From: Neocallimastix lanati (nom. inval.)
Taxonomy: Eukaryota; Neocallimastigomycota; Neocallimastigomycetes; Neocallimastigales; Neocallimastigaceae
Assembly (NCBI GenBank): GCA_016946835.1
Contig: JACVTC010000006.1
Location: 2,284,501-2,348,500, forward strand
DNA length: 64,000 bases
Direction of reading: 5' to 3'
This document shows, piece by piece, positions 1 through 12,753 of the stretch. The notes under the pieces were generated by a model. It was not told where the DNA came from, did not search any database, and saw nothing but the letters and a program-made list of their open reading frames with translations. A program made the position numbers and the translations under genes. The first letter of the stretch is position 1; the number at the start of each line of letters is the position of its first letter.

Positions 1-1371
1 ATTTATTTATTACATATTTATTTATTATATATATATTTATTTATTATATATTTATTTATTTTATATATTTATTTATTTATTTATTTATTTTATTTATTAT
101 ATATTTATTTATTTTAATATATAATTTTTATATTTATATATTTATTTATATATTTTTATATATAAATTTTATATTTATTATATATTTATCTATATATTTT
201 TGTATATTTTCTTTATATAAAAATTTTTTTTTAAAATTAATTTTTTTAATCTTAATGAAATGAAATGAGTACAATATTAATTTTTAATATTATTCAAATT
301 GTGTTCTTTCATCATTGTTCTGAATTAAATAAGATTATTTAAGATTACTTAACAAAATTTTATTTTATTATTTATTTTATTTTATAATTTATTTTATTCT
401 ATTATTTATTTTATTTTATGATTTATTTTATTCTATTACTTATTTTATTCTATTATTTATTTATTTATTCTATTATTTATTCTATTATTTATTCTATTAA
501 TTATTCTATTATTTATTTTATTTTATTATTATTTATTTTTTTATTTATTTTATTTTATTATTATTTAAAATTTCATTTCATTTTAATTAAATTTAATTTA
601 ATTTAAATTTAATTTAAATATTAGAAAAAAAGTTATTCATTTATTTATTTAAATATATTCATTTATTTATTTAATTATATTTATTCATTTATTTAAATAT
701 ATATTTAAAATGTTTACTATTTATATTATTGTACTTGATACTTTTTATCATTTAATATATTAATATTATTATTCAATCTATTAATATGATTTATTTAAAA
801 TATTAGAGTATTATTTGATACCTTATTTCTATAGGATTAATATATAAATTGTTATAGTATTAAATATATTAGAGTATATCAAAATATATTATAAGTCATA
901 ACTTTTAATTATTAAAAATTATGTTTTTTGAATCTTTTTTTTTTTTATAAATTTTTTGTTTTTGTTTTTTGAATATTGTTATTGTTATTGTATTTTTTAT
1001 TAAACTTTAATTTTTTATTTAAATAATTATAGCTTATCTATTAATTAAATTTATATATGTGTATATATTACATAATGAATAAATGTAGATAATTACTAAT
1101 TACTCTTTTTTATTATTTAAATATTTATTATTTCATTATTCAATTATTCAATTATTTCATTATTTAATTACTTATTATTCAATTATTTATTATTCAATTA
1201 TTTAATACTCAATTATTTATTATTCAATTATTTATTTATTAATTATTTAATTATTTTATTATTCGATTATTTATTATTTATTTATTTATTTTATTATTCG
1301 ATTATTTATTATTTATTTATTTATTTTATTATTCGATTATTTATTATTTATTTATTTATTTTATTATTATT
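1..1371. repeat. AT-rich upstream block of a truncated tandem unit
   Basis: No gene is visible. The block is A/T microsatellite with landmarks that recur elsewhere. A segment around 240-350 (containing AATGAAATGAAATGAGTACA) recurs near 7860, 21470 and 30490. The stretch from about 565 to 640 recurs near 12985 and 30780. The stretch 965-1200 recurs near 13255-13500 and 31485-31760. In the other units these lie upstream of a minus-strand CBM1 gene. By position this should therefore be the upstream region of a further CBM1 gene lying left of the window. That is inference from unit order. Confidence 0.6.
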
Positions 1372-2482
1372 GTTTTTTTTTTGGATACAATTAACCTTTA
1401 TTCTCATATGATAAATTATGATATGTAAATTAATTCATATACTTTAAGTTTTAATAAAATTTTAAAAATACATGAATTATTTTTAATTTAAAAAAAAAAA
1501 AAAAAAATTAATATTACTCATCAATGTTTCAATGTTTTATAAAATTATATATAACATAAAAATTATAAATCAAATAGTGATGATTTCATTTGAAATTATT
1601 ATAGTAATATAAAAGGAAACTGAATATTTTTTTTATTATATTAAAATGCTATAAAAATTAACGTACCAAAAATTTAAAAACATATTTCATTCATATATAA
1701 ATTTTATATATAATAATATTTAAAAAAAAGATATATATATATTTGTTAGAAGTAAATGTTATGTTATATAAGTGCATTTCAGAAAATATATCGTTTAAAA
1801 TTTTTAATATAGAAATAAACAAAATATAAAATTATAACAATGGTAATAATAAATAAAAAAAATTTTTGTGAGAATATATGAAATATAAGAAAAATAAGTT
1901 TCAAAAGTATTGAAACATATTGTAATATAAATATTGTATAAGCCACAATATATTAATATAAAAGTATATAATTTAGAATAAATAAGTGCTAATAACTCTT
2001 TATTAATAATATCAATTTAAAGTTATTAATAATATCAATTTAAAGAAAATTAATAAAACTGATCGTACATTGAAATAATCATGATTGCAAAATTGAACCA
2101 CATATTTTCAGAAATTCACTTATATAACATAATATTCATTCATATATATATTTATTTTTTTTTAAATATTTTTATATATAAAATATATATATATGAATGA
2201 AATATGTTTTTAAATTTTTGGTATATTACTTTTTTTAAATAACATTTTATATTTATAATATATATATAAATATCCATGAAAGTTTATAAAAAAATATGTT
2301 ACAGCATATTATTAAATATAAATATTGTGTTTATAATTTTTATGTGTTATATATAAATATGAAATATTAAAAAAAAGCTTCCATTACTTTTTTTTTTTTT
2401 TTTTATATTTTTAAATTTTTATTAAAACTAAAGGTTTGTGAATTAATTCACATATTATATGAGGATAAAGGTTAATTGTGTC

Positions 2483-2535
<53 letters not shown>
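1372..2535. repeat. Palindromic element, copy 1 (poly-T...poly-A)
   Basis: The left end reads poly-T then GGATACAATTAACC (1383), and the right end reads GGTTAATTGTGTCC (2470-2483) then about 50 A. Inverted-repeat arms continue inward. Segments at about 1400-1490 pair with 2400-2470, 1660-1740 with 2143-2230, and 1743-1800 with 2100-2144, leaving about 300 bp of unpaired centre. Read outward, each end looks like a polyadenylated 3' terminus; in several copies AATAAA lies about 15 bp before the A-run. Related copies lie near 13546, 21862 and 32203. There is no coding capacity. It could be a foldback or MITE-like DNA element, or two retroposons joined head to head. Confidence 0.65.
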
Positions 2536-2537
<2 letters not shown>

Positions 2538-2752
2538 AAAATGAAAATAATAATAAATAATAAATAATAAATAATAAATAAATAATTGAATAATAAGTAA
2601 TAAATGATAAATAATAAATTATGAAATAATTGAATAATAAAAAAAAATAAATAAATAAATACAAACTCAAAAGTTATTATTTTAACTATATAATAGAAAA
2701 TTATTAATAATAAACTCTTTTTTTTTTTTTATTGTTGTAGTTGTTTTCTTTT

Positions 2753-2754
<2 letters not shown>

Positions 2755-2786
<32 letters not shown>

Positions 2787-4446
2787 GACTCAATTAATAC
2801 AAACTTTAATTTTTATTTACTTATTTATTTATTAATTACATGAATATTTTTTATTTAAAAAAAAAAAAAAAATAAAAAAAATAAAAACAGAGTTAATGAA
2901 AAAAAAAATAAATATTATTTATCCAACTTGAACATAATATAATAATATTTAAAATAGTAACATAAAATAAAAAGTAATATTCAAAATAAAAGTTGCATAA
3001 ATAAATTCAGAAAAAAGTTCATAGGCAATGAACCTCACCTCCAAGATTATAAGATCTCTGTTTTAAAATGTATTCTTATTCCGATTAGAGTTTGAATTGA
3101 CTATCTGAAATAAATTATGGTCATCTCCTTCAGAAGCATTGACCCTGCTATCCTGTCTTACTTCATTTTAAGCATTGAGGTTCCTGGTTAGTTTGTGCTC
3201 AATACCATAGGAATAGTCATCCTTATCAAATACTAGCCCTAGGCATAATTTCTGTAAAGAGAACCGCAGATCTCACCAAGAATGGTGTTTTAGAATAATC
3301 ATTCAGAAATGATTTGACTATTAAACAAAAACATCTCATTCTTTTTTTATTATTTAAATCAATAAAGTATCTGTATCTCTTCCATTAAAAAAGAAATTAC
3401 TTAATCGGTACCATGTCACATATATATTTTACACACTCATTATTCAGAAGAATAATGAGTGTGTAAAATATTAATTATTAATTATTAATTATTAGTAACG
3501 ATAGTATTATTTTCACTATCACCAATATTAATATTCCTATTTTCGCTATCAATATTATTACTATTATCAGCCATATTATTTCTATTGGTATTATTATTAA
3601 TATCATAAACTTCGTTACTAATATCAGAATCTGTTCTTGATTCTATATTATTCATATTTGTGACAACAGTGTTTTCATTACTATTAGATATTGGATAACA
3701 TTTAATAATAAAAAAAAAATTTTATAAAGAATTTCAATATCCTTAAAATATATTATTCGAAATTCAAGGAAAAAATAATAATTATGAAACCAATATTCCA
3801 ATCGAGGATTACTATTTTCTCTATAACAACAAGGACACCGTTCTGGACAGTTGTCTTCAATCCTATTAGTGGCTTTGACAACACGAACATTGAATTCATA
3901 TTTTCATTTGGAATGAAGTACCCATTGGAAACTAATTATATATTCAGGATACTAGAAGGTTGAGATCAAGGTAGTCTCTAATTTTTCTCAAATTCATTTT
4001 TCATATAAGACTTAACCTTGATTGATTTTCCTACTTTTCAAATTTTATTATTCATTCTCTGTTTGATCGGTTTCAATTCTAAAATCATTTACTGTACACT
4101 TAGAGCAATTTGTTTTTAGGTAACTCTTGATTAAAAAGCAAATTGTAGTATCATTATTATTAAGAAATCTTGAAACTTCCCATCGTACTACTAAACTTAC
4201 GCATTTATTGATACCAAATTGCATTTCATTATTCTAAACCCATTTACTGGAAAATTTTAGCAATTTCTTAAGTTGAGATCTTGTTGGAGTACATAACACA
4301 ATGTCGTCTACAAAAAGATCTTCCATAACAGCATTTATCACCAATCGGATTCCATATTTATCACATTTATTAGAAATGACATTAATGAATAAGTAAAAAA
4401 AATTGATGAGAGAGAACAACCCTAACAAACACCTTTTAACAGATTG

Positions 4447-4455
<9 letters not shown>
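2755..4455 (-). mobile_element. LINE remnant A (APE-type non-LTR family), 5'-truncated
   Basis: This is a minus-strand LINE fragment. Poly-T at 2755-2783 is its poly(A) tail. The 3' UTR runs to about 3480. The C-terminal coding region (about 3490-3890) includes a zinc-finger-like CPERCPCC followed about ten residues later by a tryptophan-containing stretch. The reverse-transcriptase catalytic stretch is at 4234-4428, with a LFVDDIVLC motif and upstream FINVISNKCDKYGI. The coding frame is broken and the 5' part is missing. The 5' breakpoint, just beside an RT turn motif, is the same in remnants B and C2. The truncated copy therefore predates the tandem amplification and was copied along with the gene unit. 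Confidence 0.75.
3427..3469. repeat. Perfect short hairpin in LINE remnant A
   Basis: The arm ACACACTCATTATTC (to 3446) is mirrored by GAATAATGAGTGTGT (from 3450), with flanking TTTT/AAAA extending each arm to about 20 bp around a 3-4 nt loop. The equivalent place in LINE C (about 24465-24490) has only the first arm, so the second arm arose in this copy, probably by template switching. Confidence 0.8.
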
Positions 4456-4494
<39 letters not shown>

Positions 4495-5620
4495 ATTATA
4501 TATATATAATCAAAAATAAAATTAAAATAAATATTAAAATAAAATAAAATATAATTAAAAATTTCATTCTATGTAATCTATTAATTTATTTAATATATAT
4601 ATATATATATATATTTACATATATAGCCTCAATTATTGTAAACTTTAATCATTATTTATTTATTTATTTAGTAATTATATGAATATTTTAATTTTTTTTT
4701 TTATAAAAAAAATAAAATAAACACAGAATTAATAAAAAAACGAATATTATCAGTCCAATTTGAATATAATAATACTTAAAATAGTAATGTAAATATATAT
4801 TTAACATTATATATTTAATCTTATATATTTCATTTAATAGAATTCTATTTTGCATTATATTTCATTCAATATAATATATAATCTTTTTTATATTATATAT
4901 CTTCAATATATACATATATATATATATATATATTTTTACTATATTAACTATTATCATCATTAAATCTCAAAAATAAAAATAAAAATAAATAAAAAAAAAA
5001 GGAATATCTTTTCCTTTTTAAGTTATTTTTTTAAAAAAAAAAGTTGACAATAATAATAAAAAATTATAATTTATGTTTTGTTTTTAAAGTATATTTATAT
5101 ATATTTATATATTTTTTTTTTATTTGTTAATTATAATTTTATTTTTTATTATTATTTAGTATTTATTTAATTATTAATTAATATAACAACGATTATTTAT
5201 AAATACTAAATTTATATATTTATTTATTTTTATATTTATATATTTATATCTTATTCTCATTGCATAAACAAAATGAATAAATGTCAACATAAAAATTGAT
5301 TATTATATTTATACTTTCTAAATATAAAATATAAATATAATAAATTATTTATAATCCTTTAAAATATTATAAAATAACAATTTTTCAATTATTATTATAA
5401 TATTTATTTATATTGTAAATAATGATTTTTCTTAATATTATATATATATTATATTTTTATAAATAGATGAATAATAATATATAAATAAATAAATAAATTT
5501 TTTTTTCCTTTTTTTTTTTTTTATTTTTTAATACATTATATATATATTATTATTCTATTTTTGTTAAATATATGAATAATATATATGAATAATGATTTTT
5601 TATTAATTCATTATTTTTTT

Positions 5621-5658
<38 letters not shown>

Positions 5659-5829
5659 TTTTTATTTTTTCTTCCTTTTCTTTTCTTTACTGAAAAGATT
5701 TTTTTTTGTTTTTTTGCTTTTATATTTTTCTTTTGATGATTTTTTTTTCTTATTTTCTTTCTTTTATTATTATTATTATTTTTATCTTATATTTTTAAAA
5801 AATAAAAATATTTCATTTACTCATCTTAT
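4456..5829. other. AT-rich spacer with a second LINE 3'-end scrap
   Basis: This spacer lies between LINE remnant A and the stop codon of the first CBM1 gene. It starts with a long A-run (4456-4490). At about 4620-4800 there is a diverged copy of the LINE 3' terminus, equivalent to 2784-2970 and 23830-23990, indicating an extra truncated LINE insertion. The rest is poly-T and TA-repeat DNA shared with 18300-19490 and 27480-28350. It probably contains the 3' UTR of the downstream gene; no clear polyadenylation site stands out in such AT-rich DNA. Confidence 0.5.
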
Positions 5830-7320
5830 TTAAATACATTGTGAATAATATTGATTAAGTTCACGACAAGTACTTCCAGATTGACAACAAGTAGGTCCAT
5901 TAAAATTAATACCTCCACATTGTTCATATTTAGCAGCACATTTACGATCATCCTCTATTGAAGTAGGATTTGATTTAACAGTGACTGTGACTGTTTCTTT
6001 TTTAGTAATAGTTTCTTTTTCAGTTACAGTTACTGTGATTGGAATACATTTAGTGGATTTGGTAGTAGAAATTGGAAGCATTTTAGTACTTGTAGTAGTG
6101 GTAGTAGTTTTGGAAATTGGAAGTGTTTTTGTACTTGTAGTAGTGGTTTTGGAAATTGGAAGAGTTTTTGTACTTGTAGTAATGGTGGTAGTTTTGGAAA
6201 TTGGAAGAGCTTTTGTACTTGTAGTAATGGTGGTAGTTTTGGAAATTGGAAGAGTTTTAGTACTTGTAGTAATGGTGGTAGTTTTGGAAATTGGAAGAGC
6301 TTTAGTACTTGTAGTAGTGGTGGTAGTTCTGGAAATTGGAAGAGTTTTAGTACTTATAGTAGTGGTAGTAGTCGTGGTGATGGTAGAATTGAAATTTGGA
6401 AGTGTCTTAGTACGAATTTCGACTAAAGAAGGATCAATCATTGGTAAAATGCAATCATACATTAATGAAGTATCTACCTTGATTTTACCACCTATCATTG
6501 CACAACGTTCCCTAACTTCTTTTAAATTCTCTCTCTTTGGAATAATTTCATTCACACATACATTCCTTTCACATGGAGTTCCATCATGATGTGTATAAAT
6601 CTCAACATTTTTACCACATAAAGCACAGTAAATATTATCGATATTTTTAATACAATTATCTGAGAGATAAAGAGAACGGTTATTATAAAAGCCAAGCTTT
6701 CCTCCAATGGAACGACATTTACGGTCATACTCTTCAATATATTTTGCTGGAACACCATTTTCGCATTTAGGATTCTTCAACCAACCTTCTTCATCAACTT
6801 CAGTAGAATTTAAACATTCACCTGTATATTTATTAAAGGTTGTACCTTCTGGGCAACCAGTTAAACAAGTGGAAAAACATAATTTGGTACTATGTAAACT
6901 ATCTAAAAATTCTAAATGAGTTTTATAGTCTCGACATTCTTTATACTCTGAATCCGTTATATCGAATCTTCCAGAAATTCTCCATCCTCCAGTTACTTCT
7001 CTTTTTACTTTTAATGAATTTTGTATATTTGCACTGTTTGCACCTAATAAATCACTTTTGAAGTCTCTCTTTTTTGCAATAGTATAATAAGGATCTCTAC
7101 AATTATTTCTAGCGAAAGAGACCGTTCCCACATTCGTTGGATAAGCTATCCTTCTTATTGTGCTTTTACTTGGAAGGGTGCTTTTAGTACTTTTGAATGG
7201 AAGAGTTTTACTAGTAGTTTTACTTAGAAGAGTTTTACTAGTGGTTAAAGCCTGAACATTGGAACCACATAAAAGTATTAATGGTAAAATTTGTAAAAAC
7301 TTTTTTAAATTGAATTTCAT
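5830..7320 (-). CDS. Secreted Cys-rich protein with C-terminal CBM1, paralogue 1
   Basis: The protein is 496 residues starting at the ATG at 7318-7320. An in-frame TTG further upstream is not a convincing start, and paralogue 3 begins at the equivalent ATG. Residues 1-24 form a signal peptide (hydrophobic ILPLILLCG, likely cut after VQA). A short Ser/Thr/Lys stretch follows, then a Cys-rich region of about 240 residues (about 60-310) that I cannot assign to a family. It contains conserved [19 protein letters not shown] and two basic pairs (KKR, VKR) that could be Kex2-type sites. A Thr-rich linker repeats a [12 protein letters not shown] motif, followed by [18 protein letters not shown]. The last 37 residues are a fungal CBM1: [13 protein letters not shown], four cysteines, and aromatic Y plus YY as in cellulose-binding CBM1. 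No catalytic domain is seen, so the likely role is adhesion to plant cell wall or a scaffold. It is intronless and one of three tandem paralogues in the same orientation. Confidence 0.9.
   Translation of the reverse strand: MKFNLKKFLQILPLILLCGSNVQALTTSKTLLSKTTSKTLPFKSTKSTLPSKSTIRRIAYPTNVGTVSFARNNCRDPYYTIAKKRDFKSDLLGANSANIQNSLKVKREVTGGWRISGRFDITDSEYKECRDYKTHLEFLDSLHSTKLCFSTCLTGCPEGTTFNKYTGECLNSTEVDEEGWLKNPKCENGVPAKYIEEYDRKCRSIGGKLGFYNNRSLYLSDNCIKNIDNIYCALCGKNVEIYTHHDGTPCERNVCVNEIIPKRENLKEVRERCAMIGGKIKVDTSLMYDCILPMIDPSLVEIRTKTLPNFNSTITTTTTTTISTKTLPISRTTTTTTSTKALPISKTTTITTSTKTLPISKTTTITTSTKALPISKTTTITTSTKTLPISKTTTTSTKTLPISKTTTTTTSTKMLPISTTKSTKCIPITVTVTEKETITKKETVTVTVKSNPTSIEDDRKCAAKYEQCGGINFNGPTCCQSGSTCRELNQYYSQCI
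6055..6410 (-). repeat. In-frame linker minisatellite of CBM1 gene 1
   Basis: Tandem repeats of about 42-57 bp encode T(S)[11 protein letters not shown](I)T units of the Thr-rich linker. Copies differ at synonymous and Lys/Ala positions. Unit number and sequence differ from those in paralogues 2 and 3, so the array has been expanding and contracting independently. Confidence 0.85.
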
Positions 7321-8000
7321 TTTTATTTTTTTTTTAAACTTAAAAATTTCCAATTCTTAATTAATAATTGTTTATAATTTCTTTATAATTTAATTTTTGA
7401 TTATTTAAATTAATTATAATTTATATACTATTGTTTTTTTATATTTTTATTTTTATTTATTTTTAATTATGAATTTAAATATAATCAATATAAATATAAT
7501 CAATATATCTATAAGTTATTTAAAAATTGTACAAATTTATATATAAATACTATATATATAATTTTTAACTATAAAAATAAAAACAATAATAATAAAAAGA
7601 AAATATAAAAATTTTATTTTAAAATAATTTTATTTAGAATATTTATAGCTTTATATATAAATTTTTAAATCAAAAAATTTATACTTATTTATTATATACT
7701 TATTTATTTTTTTTATTTATTATATATTTAATATTTATTATATATTTATTTATATATTTTAATATATAAGTTTTATATTTATTATATATTTATTTATATA
7801 TTTTTTGTATATTTTCTTTATATAAAATTTTTTTTTTTTTAAATTAATTTTTTTAATCTTAATGAAATGAAATGAGTACAATATTAATTTTTAATATTAT
7901 TCAAACTCTGTACTTTTCATCTTTTTTCTAAATTAATTAAGATTATTTAAGATTACTTAACAAAATTTTATTTTATTATTTACTTTATTTTATTATTATT
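7321..8000. promoter_or_regulatory. AT-rich 5' region of CBM1 gene 1
   Basis: Upstream DNA of the minus-strand gene. The proximal 200 bp (A/T with short AAAAAA tracts) is conserved before paralogues 2 and 3. A distal block at about 7845-7985 is the family-wide unit landmark. No individual promoter element can be separated from the background, but conservation between units makes this the place to look. It ends where the copia element was inserted. Confidence 0.45.
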
Positions 8001-8251
8001 TGTTAGAATTAAGTTTAATATAATTAATATAATAAATATAATAAACAAGTTATTGTAAATAATAAGATTGTAAAAAATTATATATAAAAAATGTGGCGTA
8101 TAAATATCATATGATAAATATCACATTAATATATATAAATTTAATATTTAATGTATAAAATAAATAATTTCCTTTTATAATATAATATTAATAATATTAA
8201 TATTAGTAATATTTAGAAGTTTTTTAAGTAAAAATTATTTCAATAATAACA
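8001..8251 (+). repeat. 5' LTR of the copia element
   Basis: Starts TGTTAGAATTAAG and ends about AATAATAACA. It matches the 3' copy over most of its length with many substitutions. The right boundary is approximate. Confidence 0.75.
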
Positions 8252-11200
8252 AGATGAGTAATAAAGAAAGAAAAGGTACAAGGGACTTATTAAATAGTTC
8301 CAACTTTAAAATTTGGAAAAAAGAAATATATATCTTATTAAAAAGGAAAGACTTAGAAAAGTATATAATGAAAGATATTTTAAATAAAATTATTGAGTCA
8401 AAACTAAATGAAGAACCAAAGAAAAAGCTTAAACTAGTTGTTGGTACAACTGATATGTATTATAGTGAAAATACTAAGAAAGAAACAATCATCTTAGATA
8501 CAGAAGCTAAAAATTGTTTAATGAACAGTATATCTGTTGATTTAATAGCTGATATTAACTTCATATCATCATCAGTATATGAAATTTATAAATTAATTGT
8601 CAGTCTCAATCAAAGTAATAGAACTGATAGGGTTGCAGAAATAAAAGAAGAATTAAAAAGAAATAAATATGATCCAGATGGTGAAACTACACTTGCAATA
8701 TTCATTTCAAGAATGAATTTAAGGTTTTTAGAACTTTCAAATTTGAAAGAAAGTCTAGACTTTCGAGAAAAGTTTGATTATTTATATAACGCAATTCCAG
8801 AAGAATTGGCTGTAAAATATAATATTAGTAGATACCACCACACATTTAATAAAGGTTGCTAAACAATTAAAAAGATTAAAAGAGAAAAGGCGGAAAAGTG
8901 AAGAAAATAAAGCAGTTTCAACAAACAGTGAAACAAAAATAAACTCAAATCATAATAATAAAAGGAGCATAAACAGTAATAACAAAGTTAATTATCATAA
9001 AAATTTTAATGGAAATAAAATGAATCATAATACAAATATAAAAGCAATGAAAATATAAAAATAAATAAAAATGAAGTTAAATGCTGGAATTGTGGAAAAT
9101 TTGGACATTATTCCAGTGAATGCATATTTAAAGAAAATAACTATAACAATAAAAATAAAAAAATACAAGTTTAAAAATAATGGTTCTTTTAAAAGTAGTC
9201 AACAAATAAATAAAAGTAAATATAAAAATACAGAAGCTAATAATTTAAGTTCAACAAATAATTACGAAGACAAAAATGAAGAATTTTTTTTTTTAAAGAT
9301 TACAATAACATGTAAAATATAGAAATCAAATAACTTGTTCCATTCTAATATATTTCCATCAAAAGACCTAACATATTATACATATGATAATGCAAAAGAT
9401 AATAATATAGAAAATAATTCAAAAAAGAAAGGAAATGATTTACATTCGTGAACATTAGACTCTGGTACAACTTTTTATATGTCCGGAGATTTAAATTGTT
9501 TATCAGACACGAAAAGGTTTGATAAAAGGATATATTTTGCCAATGTTGATAACGTTAAATCTAGCTATATAGGCACATATAAAGGATATGTGAAAGATAT
9601 TAAAATCACTTTAAAGAATGCATTATATGTTCCATTATTCAAAAAGAATTTAATTTCTATTGATTGTTTAAGTGACCAATATTACAAAACAATTTTTCAA
9701 AATGTAAATAACAAAAATCAAGTAACTATTTACAATAAGAAAAATAATAAAACTTAATATTAAGTACTTATATTCGGATAATGGTACTTAATTTTTAAAC
9801 AACAAATTTTCTGAATTTTGTAATCAAAACGGCATTATCTTTGAACTCACAATCCTCAATACTCCAGAGCAAAACGTAAGACTGAACATCTTCATTTCTC
9901 CCAAATGCAAGAGTAACGCCACAAGATGCTCATTTAAATCATATCTTTTGGGAAAATTCTATTTGCACCGCCAATTATATTCATAATAGAATTCTTCATA
10001 AAGGAATTAATAATAACATTCCTTATGAGATGTCATATAATTAAAAAGTGGGCTTTGACGAATATAAGGTATTTGGTTGTCGTATTTTCTTTTACGTTCC
10101 TAAACAGTTTCAAAAAAATTATCATACTTTGCCCTCCCTGGAATATTTATTGGTTATGATATTAATCCCACCACATATTGTTTTTACGATACTACTAATA
10201 ATAAAGTTTTCTTTCTCATAATGTTATTTTCTTTGAAGATATTCCTGGTAACTGTGGTCTACCATCTTCTCCTCCTGATTTTATTAATTTTACTCCATAT
10301 TATGAAATCTGGAGAAATGAAAATGAATTAGACTTCCTCTTGAAGCTGACATTAATAATTGTAATAATTATAATGAAACTAATATTATAAATAATAACGA
10401 AAATAATAATAAAACTAATAATGGAAATAATATGGGTATTAAAAGTAATAATCGTTCAAATAATAATAATATTCCGGATTTTAATAATGATTATTTTAAT
10501 AATAAAAATGATTATTATAATACCATATTCCACAAAAATTAAATTTTTACAATGATACCTTTTATGGAAATTATTTGCCATATAGCTACAATCCAAATTT
10601 TCCTGGCCAATACAATTATATTATGATACTTTCAAACAAAATTTTTCTTCTCCTATATATATATCATAATTTAAATTTTCAAAGAGGCCATTTAAATAAT
10701 TTAAATGTGAATTTTGAAAATAATTTTCAATAATAATAATTTAAATAATAATTAAAATAATTATATTAATAATAATAAGAATTTAAATAATAATAAAATT
10801 GAAAATTTAAATGGTAATGAAAAACCAAATTTAAATTCAATTAATGATTAAATAACTAACATTCAGGATTCAAACAAAGACATTAATATTAATATCAGGA
10901 TAATAAAATTAAAGCAAATGAAGGAATTTTCAATTATAATTTAAAGGTAAATAAAAGTAATTCATTTGATATTAATAATTTAATTGGAAAAAATAAATTA
11001 AATTTAAGTTTAAAGAATGAAAATAACAAATTTAAAGATAATAATGTAAACAATGGTAAAATTGAAAAATATTAAACAAGACAGCAATTATAAAAGAAAA
11101 TTCACGGATGACTATGATGAGATAAATAAAAGAATTAAGCAATTATCTCAATATAGTACAGTTGCTTTTAATTTTGAAACAATAGAAGAACCATCTAAAG

Positions 11201-11806
11201 ACTTTGATGATATAATAGGAAGGAACGACGAAAATCAATGGTTGAAGGCTGAAGGAATAAAACTTTCAAACATGAAAAATAAAGGAGTATATAAAATTTA
11301 TAGAATCATTACCTAAAGGAAAAAACACTGTATCATACAGATGGGTTTTTACTTACAAAAGGGATGATACAGGTAAGGTTATAAAATATAAAGCCAGATT
11401 AATAACAAAAGGATTATCCCAAATACAAGGAATAGATTATATAGGAACGTTTTCTCCCTTACTCAAACAGGATTCTTTGAGAATAATAATGGCACTTGTA
11501 ACACATTATAATTTTAATATCTTTCAGTTAGATATTAAAGCTGCTTACCAAAATGTAGAAATTAATGATGAATAAACATTCATATTCCTAAGGGAAGTGA
11601 TGATTTCGGAAAGGGATACTGGAAACTAAATAAGGCTATATACAGTTTGAAACAAGCAGGTAGGATGTGGAATTATAAACTAGATAGTGTTATTATAGAA
11701 ATAGGTTTTTATAGATGTAAAAGTGAGCCATGTATTTATGTTAAAAAAGATAAATACTATAACATAATATGTATATTAATGTAACAAAAAGGTAAAGCAA
11801 GAAGAC

Positions 11807-12258
11807 TACACTAAAATGATAAGGTAGAAAGTATTAGTAAAATATGTTTTATAAGAAAATAATTTTATTATTTACTAAATGTTAAATTAATTAGTTGATA
11901 AAAACACAAAGAAAAATATTTTTTACTTCAAATTTCACTCCTATTTATAGTTTTTATGGAAGAACAGTTAAAAAGTTCGGTTTAATTATAAATTTTTAAT
12001 ATAAATTAATATGTTTTTAATAGTTTATAGTACTAATTAATAATTGTAAAATAATATTTGAAAATTAAATGTATATTAATAGATAAATATTATAATAAAA
12101 ATAAATATTTTCTTATTCACTAAATTAAGTATCCTAAATATAATATAAATTTCCAACATAATTGTAGTTGTTAGAATTCGATATTTTTCTAAACAATTCC
12201 CTTTTACTACGATTATTATTTATGATACTTTGGTTAAATATTGTATCATTTTAGTGTA
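11807..12258. mobile_element. Small TIR element (MITE-like) inside the copia element
   Basis: 452 bp bounded by perfect 15-bp terminal inverted repeats: TACACTAAAATGATA at 11807-11821 and TATCATTTTAGTGTA at 12244-12258. There is no coding capacity. Its sequence interrupts the retroelement's polymerase region. No clean target duplication is visible next to the TIRs, although GGTAA occurs on both sides (11791-11795 and 12261-12265). Confidence 0.65.
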
Positions 12259-12753
12259 AAAGGTAAGCTTAATATAAACTAAAATAACGAATAATAAATA
12301 ATTAAAGGTTAAAATAATCTAATACATCTCTATCCGAGTTGTATTAAGAAAAGTTTTACTATTCTATAAATAAACAATAACAACAATGTGTCTCAATATC
12401 TACAGCTGAAAGCGAGTATTACGGCTTAAATGAGTATACTTTAAAATGTTTATGGGTAAGAAATTTTCTTTATGAATTAAATATAATGGATGTATTACAA
12501 TAAGAACAGACAATAAAGCTGCAATTTATAATAGTAAAAAATGAAACCATAAATCCAAGATCAAGGCACATTGATTTGAAATATCATAAAATTAGAGAAT
12601 TAATAAAAGAAAATGAAATAGATTTAAAATATATTAAATCACAATACAATTTAGCTGTTGAATTAACAAAATATTTGAATGGGCCTTTAAAAAAAGATTT
12701 AAAAAAATTCTTTTTAGCAAAGTTTAATTATATTAAACTTACAAGGTAATATT

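Noticed and set aside
5981-6589. Plus-strand ORFs with Val-rich repeats opposite the CBM1 genes (also 19644-20138 and 28506-29237)
   Set aside because: They are antisense shadows of the Thr-rich linker repeats; they lack start context and have no domain, while the minus frame has a signal peptide and CBM1.
7321-7353. Upstream TTG start for CBM1 gene 1 (and 20852-20890 for gene 2)
   Set aside because: TTG is not a usual nuclear start. The downstream ATG gives a clean signal peptide and matches the ATG of gene 3.
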